A program made the translations under genes and the position numbers. The notes under the pieces were generated by a model that searched no databases, was not told the DNA's origin, and worked only from the letters and a program-made list of their open reading frames with translations. A stretch of DNA of 64,000 nt from SLNP01 sp964568875 (GTDB lineage: Bacteria > Bacteroidota > Bacteroidia > Bacteroidales > VadinHA17). Where the stretch lies: assembly GCA_964568875.1 (NCBI GenBank), contig CAZMSH010000005.1, positions 90,086 to 154,085 on the forward strand. Reading direction: 5' to 3'. Below, piece by piece: positions 8,242 through 17,036 of the stretch. Position 1 is the stretch's first letter. Every line of letters starts with the position of its first letter.

Positions 8242-9039
8242 ATGACCACCAACCAAAGAAAGAGAGTACTTACCTATATTATGCTGGCTCTTCTGGCTGC
8301 CATTCCTCCATTTGTAGCCTACAGGCTGCTCGATGGGCGAGCTGCAAAGAACGATGCCGTTGCAGCTCTTGCAGGGAAAAACTACAGGGAACTGAAGCGT
8401 GTTCTTAACTACTTCAGCCGCGATAAGTCTGATTCCCTGAAACTTAAGGCTGCCAGGTTCCTGATAGATAATATGAGCTACCACATCGGGGTTCCTCAGA
8501 GACTCACCGACCGGCAGGGCAATGAGGTTGAATTTGATTTTTCAACCTTCCCCGTCGGTGACTTCAAACGACTCTGTGCCGTGATGGATTCGCTTGGTTA
8601 CCGGTATGAGAAGGGAACTCCCCGGTACGATATTCAGATTATTACGGCCGATTATCTTATTGAGAACATTGACGATGCCTTCACGGCATGGGAGTACCCA
8701 TGGGCTAAACATCTTGGCTTCGATGATTTCTGCGAGAACGTACTCCCTTACCGCGGCCAGAGCGAACCTCTCTCTAATTACAGGAAACATTTCATGGAGA
8801 TTTTTAGCTGGCTGCCCGACTCACTGAAGGAGAATTATAAGGTTATTGATGTGGTGAATATTGTAAAGCGTCACCTTGAGAAGCGTATAGCCTACTCGGA
8901 GGAGTATCCGCTTTTTTACAGCGGATACCTGACACCACAACAGCTCGAGATGGTAAAGACCTCGGCCTGCGAGAACCTAGCCCCTTACTTCACCCTTCCG
9001 GCTCGACTTACTCAGCAATATCTCAATGCTGATACCTGA
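8242..9039 (+). CDS. Transglutaminase-like superfamily protein lacking the catalytic core
   Basis: The ATG at 8242 is chosen because the paralogous stub at 4677 begins at the same place; an in-frame ATG at 8173 would overlap the redoxin gene. It encodes 265 residues with one N-terminal membrane segment (about residues 9-27). The segments KAARFLIDNMSYH and DDFCENVLPYRGQSEPL match the N-terminal part of large Bacteroidota transglutaminase-domain proteins, which are usually several hundred residues longer. The region that should supply the catalytic Cys reads KTSACENLAPYF and the frame stops soon after, so the His and Asp of the triad are absent. Either a degenerate gene or a domain kept for binding. 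The following frame (9026-9358) may be its displaced C-terminal domain. Confidence 0.65.
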   Translation: MTTNQRKRVLTYIMLALLAAIPPFVAYRLLDGRAAKNDAVAALAGKNYRELKRVLNYFSRDKSDSLKLKAARFLIDNMSYHIGVPQRLTDRQGNEVEFDFSTFPVGDFKRLCAVMDSLGYRYEKGTPRYDIQIITADYLIENIDDAFTAWEYPWAKHLGFDDFCENVLPYRGQSEPLSNYRKHFMEIFSWLPDSLKENYKVIDVVNIVKRHLEKRIAYSEEYPLFYSGYLTPQQLEMVKTSACENLAPYFTLPARLTQQYLNADT

Positions 9040-9358
9040 CACCCTGGGAAACGAGTCGGTGAAAATTGATGAATTGCCAACTCAATTCTGGATAAAGCTC
9101 AATTCAGACAGCAAAGACTCGTGGTTCACCCTTCAGTATTTGCAAAATAACCGGTGGGTGCCGGTAAGGTCAGAAAGTCACAGGCTTTATACCCTTGATG
9201 CAGAAGGAAAGAAAGTATATCATACTGCTGATGCCATACCTCAGAATGCAGAGGTGCATTACGAGATAAACTTTGCCAATCTGCCCGGTAATGCCCTGCT
9301 GTACTGGGGAGGTCTATCCAAACCATTCTCGGTTCGTGACAACAAAGTAATAATGTAG
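9026..9358 (+). CDS. Hypothetical protein; possible detached C-terminal domain of the transglutaminase-like gene
   Basis: 110 residues in another frame, overlapping the previous stop by 14 bases. It has no signal peptide and no ribosome site that I can see. WFTLQYLQNNRWVPV and the later beta-rich stretch resemble the domain that follows the transglutaminase core in longer homologs, so 8242-9358 could be one ancestral gene that lost its core and frame. A freestanding translationally coupled protein is the alternative. Confidence 0.5.
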   Translation: MLIPDTLGNESVKIDELPTQFWIKLNSDSKDSWFTLQYLQNNRWVPVRSESHRLYTLDAEGKKVYHTADAIPQNAEVHYEINFANLPGNALLYWGGLSKPFSVRDNKVIM

Positions 9359-9360
9359 CC

Positions 9361-10323
9361 ATGCACAGGTTGTCAGTTTATATTCACCGAGTTTTGCCGG
9401 CAGCTGTTTTGCTGTTACTTTCAGGGTTGTTTATATCTCCCTTTGCCACCGGCAGTGAATTCTTCGGAGGATTGGTGGCGGCTAAGTTACTTAGGATAGA
9501 GCAGATAGCTCTGCCTTTGTCATTCACAATATCCCTTCTGCTTCTCTTTACCCGGAGGTTAACAATTACAAAAGCCGACATCGGGGTATTCCTGTTTTTA
9601 TTCTGGAGTGCAGCAACAGAGGTTCTTCTGCACAGTAACGACACCTCCCTCTTTCTTCAACAACTCTATTCCTATATGTTGTGGGGAATGATATACATGG
9701 CACTGCGCCTGATATCAGAAAGGAGGGTAGTTGTAACAACCATTGTCACAGTCTGGATTTCGGTAACACTTGTAATGGCCTTAATGGGGCTGCTGCAGCT
9801 TTATGGCCGGATACCCTCAAATCACAACCTGTTTCCCACTACCGGCCCATTCAATAATCCGGGCCCCTTTTCGGGCTGGATAGTAGCTGCGCTGCCTGTT
9901 TCCTTGGCAATCTTACTGACAACCGGATCAGGAGGACATGAAACCTGGGAGAAAAGAGTCCTGCAGGCAGGGAGATACAGAATCAGTGTTGTGTTGTCGC
10001 CATTATGGTACGTCCGTTGGTTTTTGTTTACACTAACACTGACAACCCTGTTTGTAACCATTTTGGTATTACCTCCAGCCGGATCGCGGGCTGCATGGAT
10101 AGCCTCAATTACCGGCCTACTTTATGTTGTCTGGTATTATCCCGGAAGACTTGATTACAGGGCTAAAATAAGGAAGTGGCTTGGCATCCTTTGCAGGTGG
10201 CAGAAAATGTTTCTCTTACTCCTGCTGGCCTCGGTTATTCTGGCAGGCGGCCTTGGACTTTATAACCTTAAAAAGGGTTCGGCAGATGGAAGAGATTATA
10301 ATGGAATACGAAGAAGCGAATAA
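9361..10323 (+). pseudogene. O-antigen ligase-like (Wzy_C) membrane protein, C-terminally truncated
   Basis: 320 residues with about seven to eight hydrophobic segments. GPFNNPGPFSGWIVAALP and the following SRAAWIASITGLL match the core of Bacteroidota O-antigen-ligase-family proteins. Homologs continue after a KKxSADGR motif with an IW...GxGxG region and often a TPR domain; here the motif reads KKGSADGR and then breaks into a short unrelated tail (DYNGIRRSE) and a stop. The missing C-terminal half makes ligase activity doubtful. Starts 2 bp after the previous gene, so probably co-transcribed. It could be a functional short form, but truncation is the simpler reading. Confidence 0.65.
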
Positions 10324-10398
10324 GAAATGATTGTATAATATTGTTTCTCCATAATATCAGCTATTTTCGTAAGGTTCATTTTTCTGAAATAACTTACA

Positions 10399-11457
10399 AT
10401 GGCAGGCAGGTTAATAAAGTATTTTCTGATTTTATCGGCAATAATACACCTGCTGCTTGGTATCTGGTGGCTTGTTATTGCATCGCTGACAGTTCTTGGT
10501 GTTCTCTGGCTTTTCACCACAACGTGGCGGCCTGTTAAGCGGGTGAGAGAGATTGATCTGATAAGAATACCGTTTAAAATAGTGCTAATATATGTCGCCA
10601 TAGTGCTCTTCAGGATGCTCTTCTTTGAGCTGGTCGGAGTTACCATGACCTCAATGAACGACACAATCAAGCCCGGTGATATGATTTATGTAAGCAGGTT
10701 AAGGTATGGTCCCCGACTTCCCTCCAATCCCTACGAAATTACGTGGTTTAACATTGTTCTATACTCTATTGAACGCGATAAGGCCGATTTCAGGAAACAG
10801 GTGTGGAAGCGTCGCCGGCTGAAGGGATATGGCAAACCCAGAATAAACGACATTGTGGTCTTTGCTCAACCACGCACAGGTGATTATTTTATTAAGAGGT
10901 GCCTTGGGACACCAGGCGATACCATCATGATTCGTGATGGAACCGTTTTTGTGAACAGCAGGGCTGTTCCGGTTCCTTTAACCCTTATTCAGGGTGACGG
11001 ACCTGCTGACGGATGGAAAATCTATCCCGGCAGTCATACAGGGTGGAATATTGACAACTGGGGTCCTTACATCCTTCCCGGGAAAGGGATGAAAATGGTT
11101 ATTGACAGCGCCTCACTGTCAATCTATGGCAGATTAATGGGAGAGCATGAAGGACATTTCCCGAAGGAGTCTCTGCATAATACCATATCTGAAGCGAACG
11201 ATAAGCTCGAGGTATATACTTTTACCCAAAACTATTATTTCTATATTGGTGACAACAGGCCAAGGAGTAACGATTCACGTTTCTCAGGTCCGGTACCAGA
11301 AATCCACATAATAGGCAAGGCCAGACGAATAATTCTGAATAAAAACAGAGAGAACCCCTTCTTTTCACGTTTTATGGTTCCCGTGAACAGGAAGAAGTCT
11401 TTTCTCGTACCAGATTCGGTGGAAGACCTCGGGGGTAGTAACATTCTGCCCAGATAG
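10399..11457 (+). CDS. lepB: Signal peptidase I (cassette-linked)
   Basis: Membrane-bound serine/lysine protease that removes signal peptides on the outer face of the inner membrane. 352 residues: three N-terminal membrane segments (roughly 7-24, 26-43, 59-79), then the catalytic Ser85 in MTSMNDTIKPGDMI, the Lys166 of YFIKRCLGTPGD, and the C-terminal box GDNRPRSNDSRF. An insertion of about 50 residues rich in Arg/Lys lies between the Ser and Lys boxes. Three membrane spans are more than in the minimal enzyme. It closes cassette 2, 75 bp after the truncated ligase-like gene. A housekeeping copy is expected elsewhere, so a cassette-dedicated peptidase is plausible but unproven. Confidence 0.9.
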   Translation: MAGRLIKYFLILSAIIHLLLGIWWLVIASLTVLGVLWLFTTTWRPVKRVREIDLIRIPFKIVLIYVAIVLFRMLFFELVGVTMTSMNDTIKPGDMIYVSRLRYGPRLPSNPYEITWFNIVLYSIERDKADFRKQVWKRRRLKGYGKPRINDIVVFAQPRTGDYFIKRCLGTPGDTIMIRDGTVFVNSRAVPVPLTLIQGDGPADGWKIYPGSHTGWNIDNWGPYILPGKGMKMVIDSASLSIYGRLMGEHEGHFPKESLHNTISEANDKLEVYTFTQNYYFYIGDNRPRSNDSRFSGPVPEIHIIGKARRIILNKNRENPFFSRFMVPVNRKKSFLVPDSVEDLGGSNILPR

Positions 11458-11496
11458 TTGACAGAATTAAGAATAGGTGTGCAAAAAACGATCTTT

Positions 11497-13536
11497 TTAC
11501 TGAGCATGAAGATCCATTATTTTTCTGACAGGAAGCTTTTTCAGTACCAGTCCAACCCTTGCGGGGAGATATAGATGGAGCCAGAAAGGGGCATTAATAG
11601 CTTCAGTTCCTTCAGGCTTTGTTGCGGCGTAAACAATCGATTTGTCAATCCTTCCAAAACCACCGGAGGCGGTGTCGTCTGTATCGAGAATAACCTCGAA
11701 CCGCCCCTTTGTTTTGAGTCCGTAACCGGTATAGCTGCGTGTGGGGTGGAAGTTGAATACAAAAAGCAGGTCGCCGCGAATAAAGGCTATCACCTTGTCG
11801 GTGTCGTTGTCGGCGACAGTTTCAATATAAGGCTTTTCGAGGATTCGATACTGTTTCTCCATGGCGAGCATTTCAAGTTCGAACCGGTGAAGCTGGCTGT
11901 ACCGTAGGTTCTCATCGTCACACAATGACCACTGCCGGCGGGCATACCTGTAGCTCCAGTTGTTGCCTTCGCGCGGAAAGTCGATCCATTCGGGGTGGCC
12001 GAATTCATTTCCCATAAAGGTGAGGTACCCGCCGCCGGCCGTTCCGAAGGTGATAAGCCTGATCATTTTATGCAGTGCCATACCCCTGTCAACCACCAGG
12101 CTGGTGGTCTGTTTCGACATTGAGGTGTACATCTCCGCATCGATCATGCGAAAGATAAGTGTTTTATCACCTACCAGCGCCTGGTCGTGCGATTCGCAAT
12201 AGCTTATAACGCTCTCTTCGGGGCGTTTCTGTTTCAGTTCGAAAAAGAGCCTGCCGGTGTTCCACTCCTCATCGGGGACATCCTTTACGAGCTTTATCCA
12301 GTAGTCGGGAACCCCCATTGCCATCCTGTAATCGAACCCAAAACCCATGTTTTCAACAGCGGCAGCTATTCCGGGCATGCCGCTCATCTCCTCAGCCACG
12401 TTGAGTGCAGCCGGGTTTATTTCATGAACCAGGCTGTTGGCAAGGGTGAGATATACTATTGCATCTTCGTCCTGTCCGCCGTCATAATATTCTGAATATG
12501 AGACAAAGTCGCGGTTAAGTCCGTGATCAAAATATATCATGCTTGTAACCCCGTCAAATCTGAAGCCATCGAAACGGTATTCATTAAGCCACCAGGCACA
12601 GTTTGAGAGGAGGAAGTGTACAACATGGTCTTTCCCGTAATCGAAGCAGAGCGAATCCCAGGCCTTGTGAACTCTTCTCTCTCCGGTGTGGAACCAGAGG
12701 CCGGGGTTCCCGTCAAAGAGGGCAAGGCCTTCATTTACATTGCTTACCGAGTGTGAGTGGATAAGGTCCATTATTACCCTGATACCCAGTCCGTGAGCAG
12801 TGTCGACCAGTTCCTTCAGTTCCTCAGGTGTTCCGAACCTCGATGAGGCGGCGAAGAAGTTGGCCACATGGTATCCGAACGAGCCATAGAAGGGGTGTTC
12901 CTGCACGGCCATGAGCTGAATGGTGTTGTAGCCGAGGGCAGCGATGCGTGGCAGGACGTTGAGTGTGAACTCGCGCCATGTTCCGGTTTTCTCCTCTTCA
13001 GTTGCCATTCCGGCATGGGCTTCGTAGATAAGCGGTGCTCCGGGTTGCGGGGTGAAGCTGGCGTTTACCCACTGGTAGCTTTCCTGTGGGTGCCACACCT
13101 GTGCCGAGAATATTTTTGTAACCTCATCCTGTACAAGGCGGGTGGAGTACGAGGGTATCCTTTCGCCCTTTCCGTTGTTCCAGTGAATACTCAGCTTATA
13201 GAGGTCGCCGTGGCTGAGGGCATTTTCAGGGAGGCTAATCTCCCAGTCTCCGTAGGTACCGGTGCGGGTCATGCGGTATGTTTCCGACTCGCGCCAGTTG
13301 CTGAAGGTTCCGACAAGATAAATTTCAACTGCCCCGGGTGCAAATTCACGGAAGATCCATCCGTTTCCGGTGTTGTGGAGTCCATACCAGAGGTACCCCA
13401 ATGCGAAGTCGCGAAGGTTTTTGCCACCGGTAATAGCCTCTTTGCGTGCCATATATCTTCTATGGCGTGCTTCGATGATCCCGCTGTAAGACTTCAGCCA
13501 CGGGTCGACTGTATAGAATGGATCTGATCGGTTCAT
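11497..13536 (-). CDS. glgB: 1,4-alpha-glucan (glycogen) branching enzyme, GH13
   Basis: Introduces alpha-1,6 branches into glycogen. ATG at 13536 preferred; a TTG nine bases upstream is possible. 679 residues: N-terminal CBM48 (IYLVGTFSNW), then the GH13 barrel with DLIHSHSV, DGFRFDGVTSMIY (nucleophile Asp), AEEMSGMPG (acid/base Glu) and ESHDQALVGD, and an all-beta C domain. The layout resembles the eukaryote-like branching enzyme group often found in Bacteroidota. It converges with the cassette end at 11457. With the phosphorylase at 3-1235 it brackets the accessory island. Confidence 0.95.
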   Translation of the reverse strand: MNRSDPFYTVDPWLKSYSGIIEARHRRYMARKEAITGGKNLRDFALGYLWYGLHNTGNGWIFREFAPGAVEIYLVGTFSNWRESETYRMTRTGTYGDWEISLPENALSHGDLYKLSIHWNNGKGERIPSYSTRLVQDEVTKIFSAQVWHPQESYQWVNASFTPQPGAPLIYEAHAGMATEEEKTGTWREFTLNVLPRIAALGYNTIQLMAVQEHPFYGSFGYHVANFFAASSRFGTPEELKELVDTAHGLGIRVIMDLIHSHSVSNVNEGLALFDGNPGLWFHTGERRVHKAWDSLCFDYGKDHVVHFLLSNCAWWLNEYRFDGFRFDGVTSMIYFDHGLNRDFVSYSEYYDGGQDEDAIVYLTLANSLVHEINPAALNVAEEMSGMPGIAAAVENMGFGFDYRMAMGVPDYWIKLVKDVPDEEWNTGRLFFELKQKRPEESVISYCESHDQALVGDKTLIFRMIDAEMYTSMSKQTTSLVVDRGMALHKMIRLITFGTAGGGYLTFMGNEFGHPEWIDFPREGNNWSYRYARRQWSLCDDENLRYSQLHRFELEMLAMEKQYRILEKPYIETVADNDTDKVIAFIRGDLLFVFNFHPTRSYTGYGLKTKGRFEVILDTDDTASGGFGRIDKSIVYAATKPEGTEAINAPFWLHLYLPARVGLVLKKLPVRKIMDLHAQ

Positions 13537-13657
13537 TGGCGGCAATAACTTTCATAAAAATAGCACAGAAAAACCATCTTCCAAACCGGTGGCTGAAAAA
13601 TCGGTTGTGTAAGTCATTATATTGAAATTTAATGCTTAAAAAAAATTATAACATTGT

Positions 13658-13665
13658 TAAATTTG
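13658..13665 (+). promoter_or_regulatory. Bacteroidota -7 box TAAATTTG upstream of ribF
   Basis: Matches TAnnTTTG and lies 13 bp before the ribF ATG, giving a very short leader. No good -33 TTTG at the usual spacing was found. No FMN riboswitch fits in this space. Confidence 0.5.
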
Positions 13666-13678
13666 TCGCGGAGTTAAT

Positions 13679-14614
13679 ATGAGAATCTTTGAACTCGATA
13701 ATGTCTGCGGTATTAAATCACCGGTAGTTACCATGGGTGCCTTCGACGGCGTACATCGCGGGCATGCAATGCTTCTTGCCAGGCTTCGGGAAAAGGCTGC
13801 CGAGCTTGGAGGCGAGTCTGTGGTAGTCACTTTCCGGCCTCATCCCAAACTTGTCCTCGGTAAGTTCAGCAGCACCATAAGCCTTCTTACCAGCAATGAA
13901 GAAAAGTTATTTTTGCTTCGTGAAGCGGGAATTGACAATACTGTCATACTTGATTTCAACGATGAACTGATGCAGATGGAAGCATGTGACTTCATTGAGA
14001 AGATTCTTTCCGGACGGTTAGGCATGAAACATCTGGTAGTAGGATTTGATCACAGGTTTGGAAGGGGTGGCAGTGGAGACTTCAGTGAGATTTCGGAGTG
14101 TTCTGAACGACTGGGATTTGGCGTGGAGCGTGTGGGCAGTCTGAAAACAGACCGTGGTGTGGTAAGCTCAACAGGAATAAGAGATGCTCTGTCGGCTGGA
14201 GACCTGGCCGGGGCAAACGAGATGCTGGGGTATAGTTATTTTCTGAGAGGCACCATTGTGGCAGGCCGCAAGCTTGGCCGGTCAATCGGGTTTCCGACAG
14301 CAAATGTCAGTCCGGATTTCCCGCACAAGCTGCTTCCCGGCGTAGGTGTATATGCTGTTTCAGTCAGATTCAATGGTGACCAGTACCAGGGAATGGCAAA
14401 TATTGGCTACCGGCCGACATTTAATGAGATATCGGCACTCAAATCAGTAGAGGTTCATATTTTTAATTTTGACCAACAGATTTATGGTCAGTCAGTACAA
14501 CTCTCTTTTCATCACCGGCTGAGGGATGAGATGAAGTTTCCTTCAGCGGAGGCCCTGAGGCAACAGCTCATAATTGACAGAAACGATGCTGAAAGGGTAC
14601 TGAAGGGTATGTGA
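13679..14614 (+). CDS. ribF: Bifunctional riboflavin kinase / FAD synthetase
   Basis: Makes FMN from riboflavin and then FAD. 311 residues, usual length. The N-terminal nucleotidyltransferase domain has GAFDGVHRGHAMLL with the HxGH-like HRGH; the C-terminal riboflavin kinase domain has GRSIGFPTANV. Monocistronic by appearance: own -7 box upstream, and ahcY after 60 bp with its own -7 box. Confidence 0.96.
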   Translation: MRIFELDNVCGIKSPVVTMGAFDGVHRGHAMLLARLREKAAELGGESVVVTFRPHPKLVLGKFSSTISLLTSNEEKLFLLREAGIDNTVILDFNDELMQMEACDFIEKILSGRLGMKHLVVGFDHRFGRGGSGDFSEISECSERLGFGVERVGSLKTDRGVVSSTGIRDALSAGDLAGANEMLGYSYFLRGTIVAGRKLGRSIGFPTANVSPDFPHKLLPGVGVYAVSVRFNGDQYQGMANIGYRPTFNEISALKSVEVHIFNFDQQIYGQSVQLSFHHRLRDEMKFPSAEALRQQLIIDRNDAERVLKGM

Positions 14615-14641
14615 GGCAGTAGTGTAAGCCTGTTTTTTTTG

Positions 14642-14649
14642 TAACTTTG
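14642..14649 (+). promoter_or_regulatory. Bacteroidota -7 box TAACTTTG upstream of ahcY
   Basis: Fits TAnnTTTG, 25 bp before the ahcY ATG; preceded by a run of Ts rather than a clear -33 box. Confidence 0.5.
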
Positions 14650-14674
14650 CACATCAAAATAAATCACTATTATC

Positions 14675-16090
14675 ATGACAGTCAAAACAGATACGTTACC
14701 ATACAAGGTCAGGGATATTTCACTGGCTTCATACGGAAGAAAAGAGATTGAAATAGCCGAAAAGGAGATGCCCGGTCTCATGTCGGTAAGGAGGAAGTTC
14801 GCCTCATCAAAACCTCTGAGCGGAGCAAGGATAACGGGCTCCCTGCATATGACAATACAAACGGCAGTATTGATAGAGACTCTTGTTGAGCTGGGTGCTG
14901 ATGTGCGCTGGGCAAGCTGCAATATATTTTCTACCCAGGATCATGCTGCAGCAGCTATTGCTGAAAAGGGTATTCCGGTATTTGCCTGGAAGGGTGAGAC
15001 TCTTGAGGAGTATTGGTGGTGTACAGCCCAGGCTCTTTCATTCCCCGGAGGAAAAGGGCCTCATCTGATCGTTGATGATGGAGGTGATGCAACTCTTATG
15101 GTGCATAAAGGTTTTCAGGCAGAAAAAGACCCTTCTCTGCTGGAGAAAAAAGCATCAAACCGTGAAGAGGCAGTTATCTTAATGACGCTGAAGAATATTC
15201 TTAATGACGATCCTCAGAAGTGGCATCGTGTGGTTAAGGAACTCAGGGGTATTTCTGAGGAGACCACCACAGGAGTGCACAGGCTTTATCAGATGCTTGA
15301 AGAGGGTAAGCTTCTTGTACCGGCAATAAATGTCAACGATTCGGTTACCAAGTCTAAATTTGATAATCTGTATGGATGCCGCGAGTCTCTTGCCGACGGC
15401 ATAAAAAGAGCCACTGATGTGATGATAGCCGGAAAGGTGGTTGTCGTTTGTGGCTATGGCGATGTTGGTAAAGGCTGTGCCCACTCCATGAGGATGTATG
15501 GTGCCAGGGTAATTGTCACAGAGATTGATCCGATTTGTGCTCTGCAGGCTGCTATGGAAGGATTTGAGGTAAAAACCGTCGAGGAGTCCCTTGCTGAAGG
15601 CAATATTTATGTAACGGCAACAGGTAACCTGAATGTCATAACTGCGGAGCATATGGCGGCAATGAAAGACCAGGCAATCGTATGCAATATAGGTCATTTC
15701 GACAATGAAATTCAGATGGACAGGCTTGAGACATGGCAGGGAATAGAAAAAATAAATATCAAGCCCCAGGTAGATAAGTATCTGTTTCCTGATGGTCATG
15801 CCATTTTCATTCTGGCTGAGGGCAGGCTTGTAAATCTGGGGTGTGCTACCGGTCACCCTTCTTTTGTGATGAGCAACTCATTCAGCAACCAGACCCTTGC
15901 CCAGCTCGACCTCTGGAAGAATAAATATGAGATTGGTGTTTACAGGCTTCCGAAGCATCTTGATGAGGAGGTCGCCCGGCTGCACCTTGAACAGTTAAAC
16001 GTTAAACTGACAACTATGTCTGCTGAGCAGGCCGCCTACATTGGTGTTCCCGTTAAAGGACCCTACAAGCCGGATCATTACCGTTACTAG
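14675..16090 (+). CDS. ahcY: Adenosylhomocysteinase
   Basis: Reversibly splits S-adenosylhomocysteine into adenosine and homocysteine in the methyl cycle. 471 residues. Substrate-site segment NVNDSVTKSKFDNLYGCRES, NAD-binding GYGDVGKGCA, and the family C terminus KPDHYRY are all intact. The length with an internal insert around residues 150-190 is usual for the bacterial long form. The gene stands alone, convergent with the Rieske-like gene. Confidence 0.97.
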   Translation: MTVKTDTLPYKVRDISLASYGRKEIEIAEKEMPGLMSVRRKFASSKPLSGARITGSLHMTIQTAVLIETLVELGADVRWASCNIFSTQDHAAAAIAEKGIPVFAWKGETLEEYWWCTAQALSFPGGKGPHLIVDDGGDATLMVHKGFQAEKDPSLLEKKASNREEAVILMTLKNILNDDPQKWHRVVKELRGISEETTTGVHRLYQMLEEGKLLVPAINVNDSVTKSKFDNLYGCRESLADGIKRATDVMIAGKVVVVCGYGDVGKGCAHSMRMYGARVIVTEIDPICALQAAMEGFEVKTVEESLAEGNIYVTATGNLNVITAEHMAAMKDQAIVCNIGHFDNEIQMDRLETWQGIEKINIKPQVDKYLFPDGHAIFILAEGRLVNLGCATGHPSFVMSNSFSNQTLAQLDLWKNKYEIGVYRLPKHLDEEVARLHLEQLNVKLTTMSAEQAAYIGVPVKGPYKPDHYRY

Positions 16091-16104
16091 CCGGATTAAC
16101 TGTT

Positions 16105-16584
16105 TCAGCGTTTATTCCAGACATATATAACCGGGTACGTGAAACTTACCCTGTAGTTTTTCAAAGGGTATCTGCCCGGCCCTGATGAAGGTGTGCCAAA
16201 TGACGGGAGTGCATAGTTTGTACCGCAGTCGGGACAGACAGCATAGATGCCATCGACATTGACGGCAACAGTTTTGCCATTCGTTGCATAATCGTGGGGG
16301 CAGGTGCGGTCGAAGGCAAGAAACTCCCACATAGTCGCATGGTAGATAATAATTCCCTTACCGTCGTAACCCGCAGCCGGGTATCCAATGTTGTTCGTTG
16401 ATGCACTTATCAGCGCATGGTTGCCCGGAGCCGACAGGTCAGAGAATTCAGGATCGGTGAGAGAGATGGAGAAATCAACATATACATCAGGGATAACGTC
16501 GTTTTTATTTCGTTCGCAGCCTGTAGCGGCAATCAACAGGGTAGCCGTTAATAAAAAAATATGTAAATTTGAAGCTGTTCGCAT
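16105..16584 (-). CDS. Rieske-like lipoprotein with a Cys in place of the last His ligand
   Basis: The ATG at 16584 is chosen because the upstream TTG option lies inside the -7 promoter box. 159 residues with lipobox ATGC (Cys23) and a Rieske-type fold: C95-P-H97 and then C117-P-D-C120-G. In Rieske proteins the second pair is C-x2-H; here it is C-x2-C, so the ligand set would be three Cys and one His. This could bind a different cluster or zinc, or may simply be a Bacteroidota variant. Predicted exported and lipid-anchored. Spacing downstream (GTPSSGPGRYPLKNY) matches Rieske proline-loop style sequences. No partner oxidoreductase is adjacent. Confidence 0.72.
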   Translation of the reverse strand: MRTASNLHIFLLTATLLIAATGCERNKNDVIPDVYVDFSISLTDPEFSDLSAPGNHALISASTNNIGYPAAGYDGKGIIIYHATMWEFLAFDRTCPHDYATNGKTVAVNVDGIYAVCPDCGTNYALPSFGTPSSGPGRYPLKNYRVSFTYPVIYVWNKR

Positions 16585-16602
16585 ACCAGGGCCTTTGTTT
16601 TG

Positions 16603-16610
16603 CAAAGATA
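16603..16610 (-). promoter_or_regulatory. Minus-strand -7 box TATCTTTG for the Rieske-like gene
   Basis: CAAAGATA on the plus strand. It lies 18 bp upstream of the chosen ATG and overlaps the alternative TTG start, which argues against that start. The -33 region is weak. Confidence 0.55.
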
Positions 16611-16664
16611 GTTACTCTGAAAGTATGAACGCAGGCTTTAAATTATTATTACACGAAATAGCTG

Positions 16665-17030
16665 ATGAAGAGGATATTCCTTAAAACACTAACCCTGGTT
16701 CTGATCTTGCTTGCATTTTCTGCAACTGATACGCTGGCGCAGAGTTATAAGCCCAGGCCATATAAAAAGGTAAAGACAAAGGAGACCAAAATGAAGGAAC
16801 CCAGGGCTGTTGTTAAAGCTAAGAGGGAGCAGGAGAAGAACCAGAAAAAACTTAAAAAGGAGGAGAGAAAAGCAATTGCAGACGGTAAGAAGCGTCATTT
16901 TCAGATTCAGCCAGCCAGTGTAAAGGAACGTATGAAGCAAAACGAGAAAGAGATAGCACTCCGCGAAAAGAACAGGCAGAAGAACATTAAGAAGGCATCG
17001 CGGGCAGCAGCAAAAAAATATAAACAGTGA
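16665..17030 (+). CDS. Hypothetical exported, very basic protein
   Basis: 121 residues: signal peptide (about residues 1-25, ending TLAQ) followed by a Lys/Arg/Glu-rich body without hydrophobic core, probably helical or unstructured. No family recognised. Six bases separate it from the next gene, so they form an operon. Confidence 0.7.
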   Translation: MKRIFLKTLTLVLILLAFSATDTLAQSYKPRPYKKVKTKETKMKEPRAVVKAKREQEKNQKKLKKEERKAIADGKKRHFQIQPASVKERMKQNEKEIALREKNRQKNIKKASRAAAKKYKQ

Positions 17031-17036
17031 AGAGCC

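Noticed and set aside
12868..13527. 219-codon frame on the plus strand
   Set aside because: Antisense shadow of glgB, which has all GH13 motifs.
13546..13678. FMN riboswitch before ribF
   Set aside because: Sequence is AT-rich without the conserved riboswitch elements, and the leader from the -7 box is too short.
15179..15856. 225-codon frame on the minus strand
   Set aside because: Antisense shadow of ahcY.
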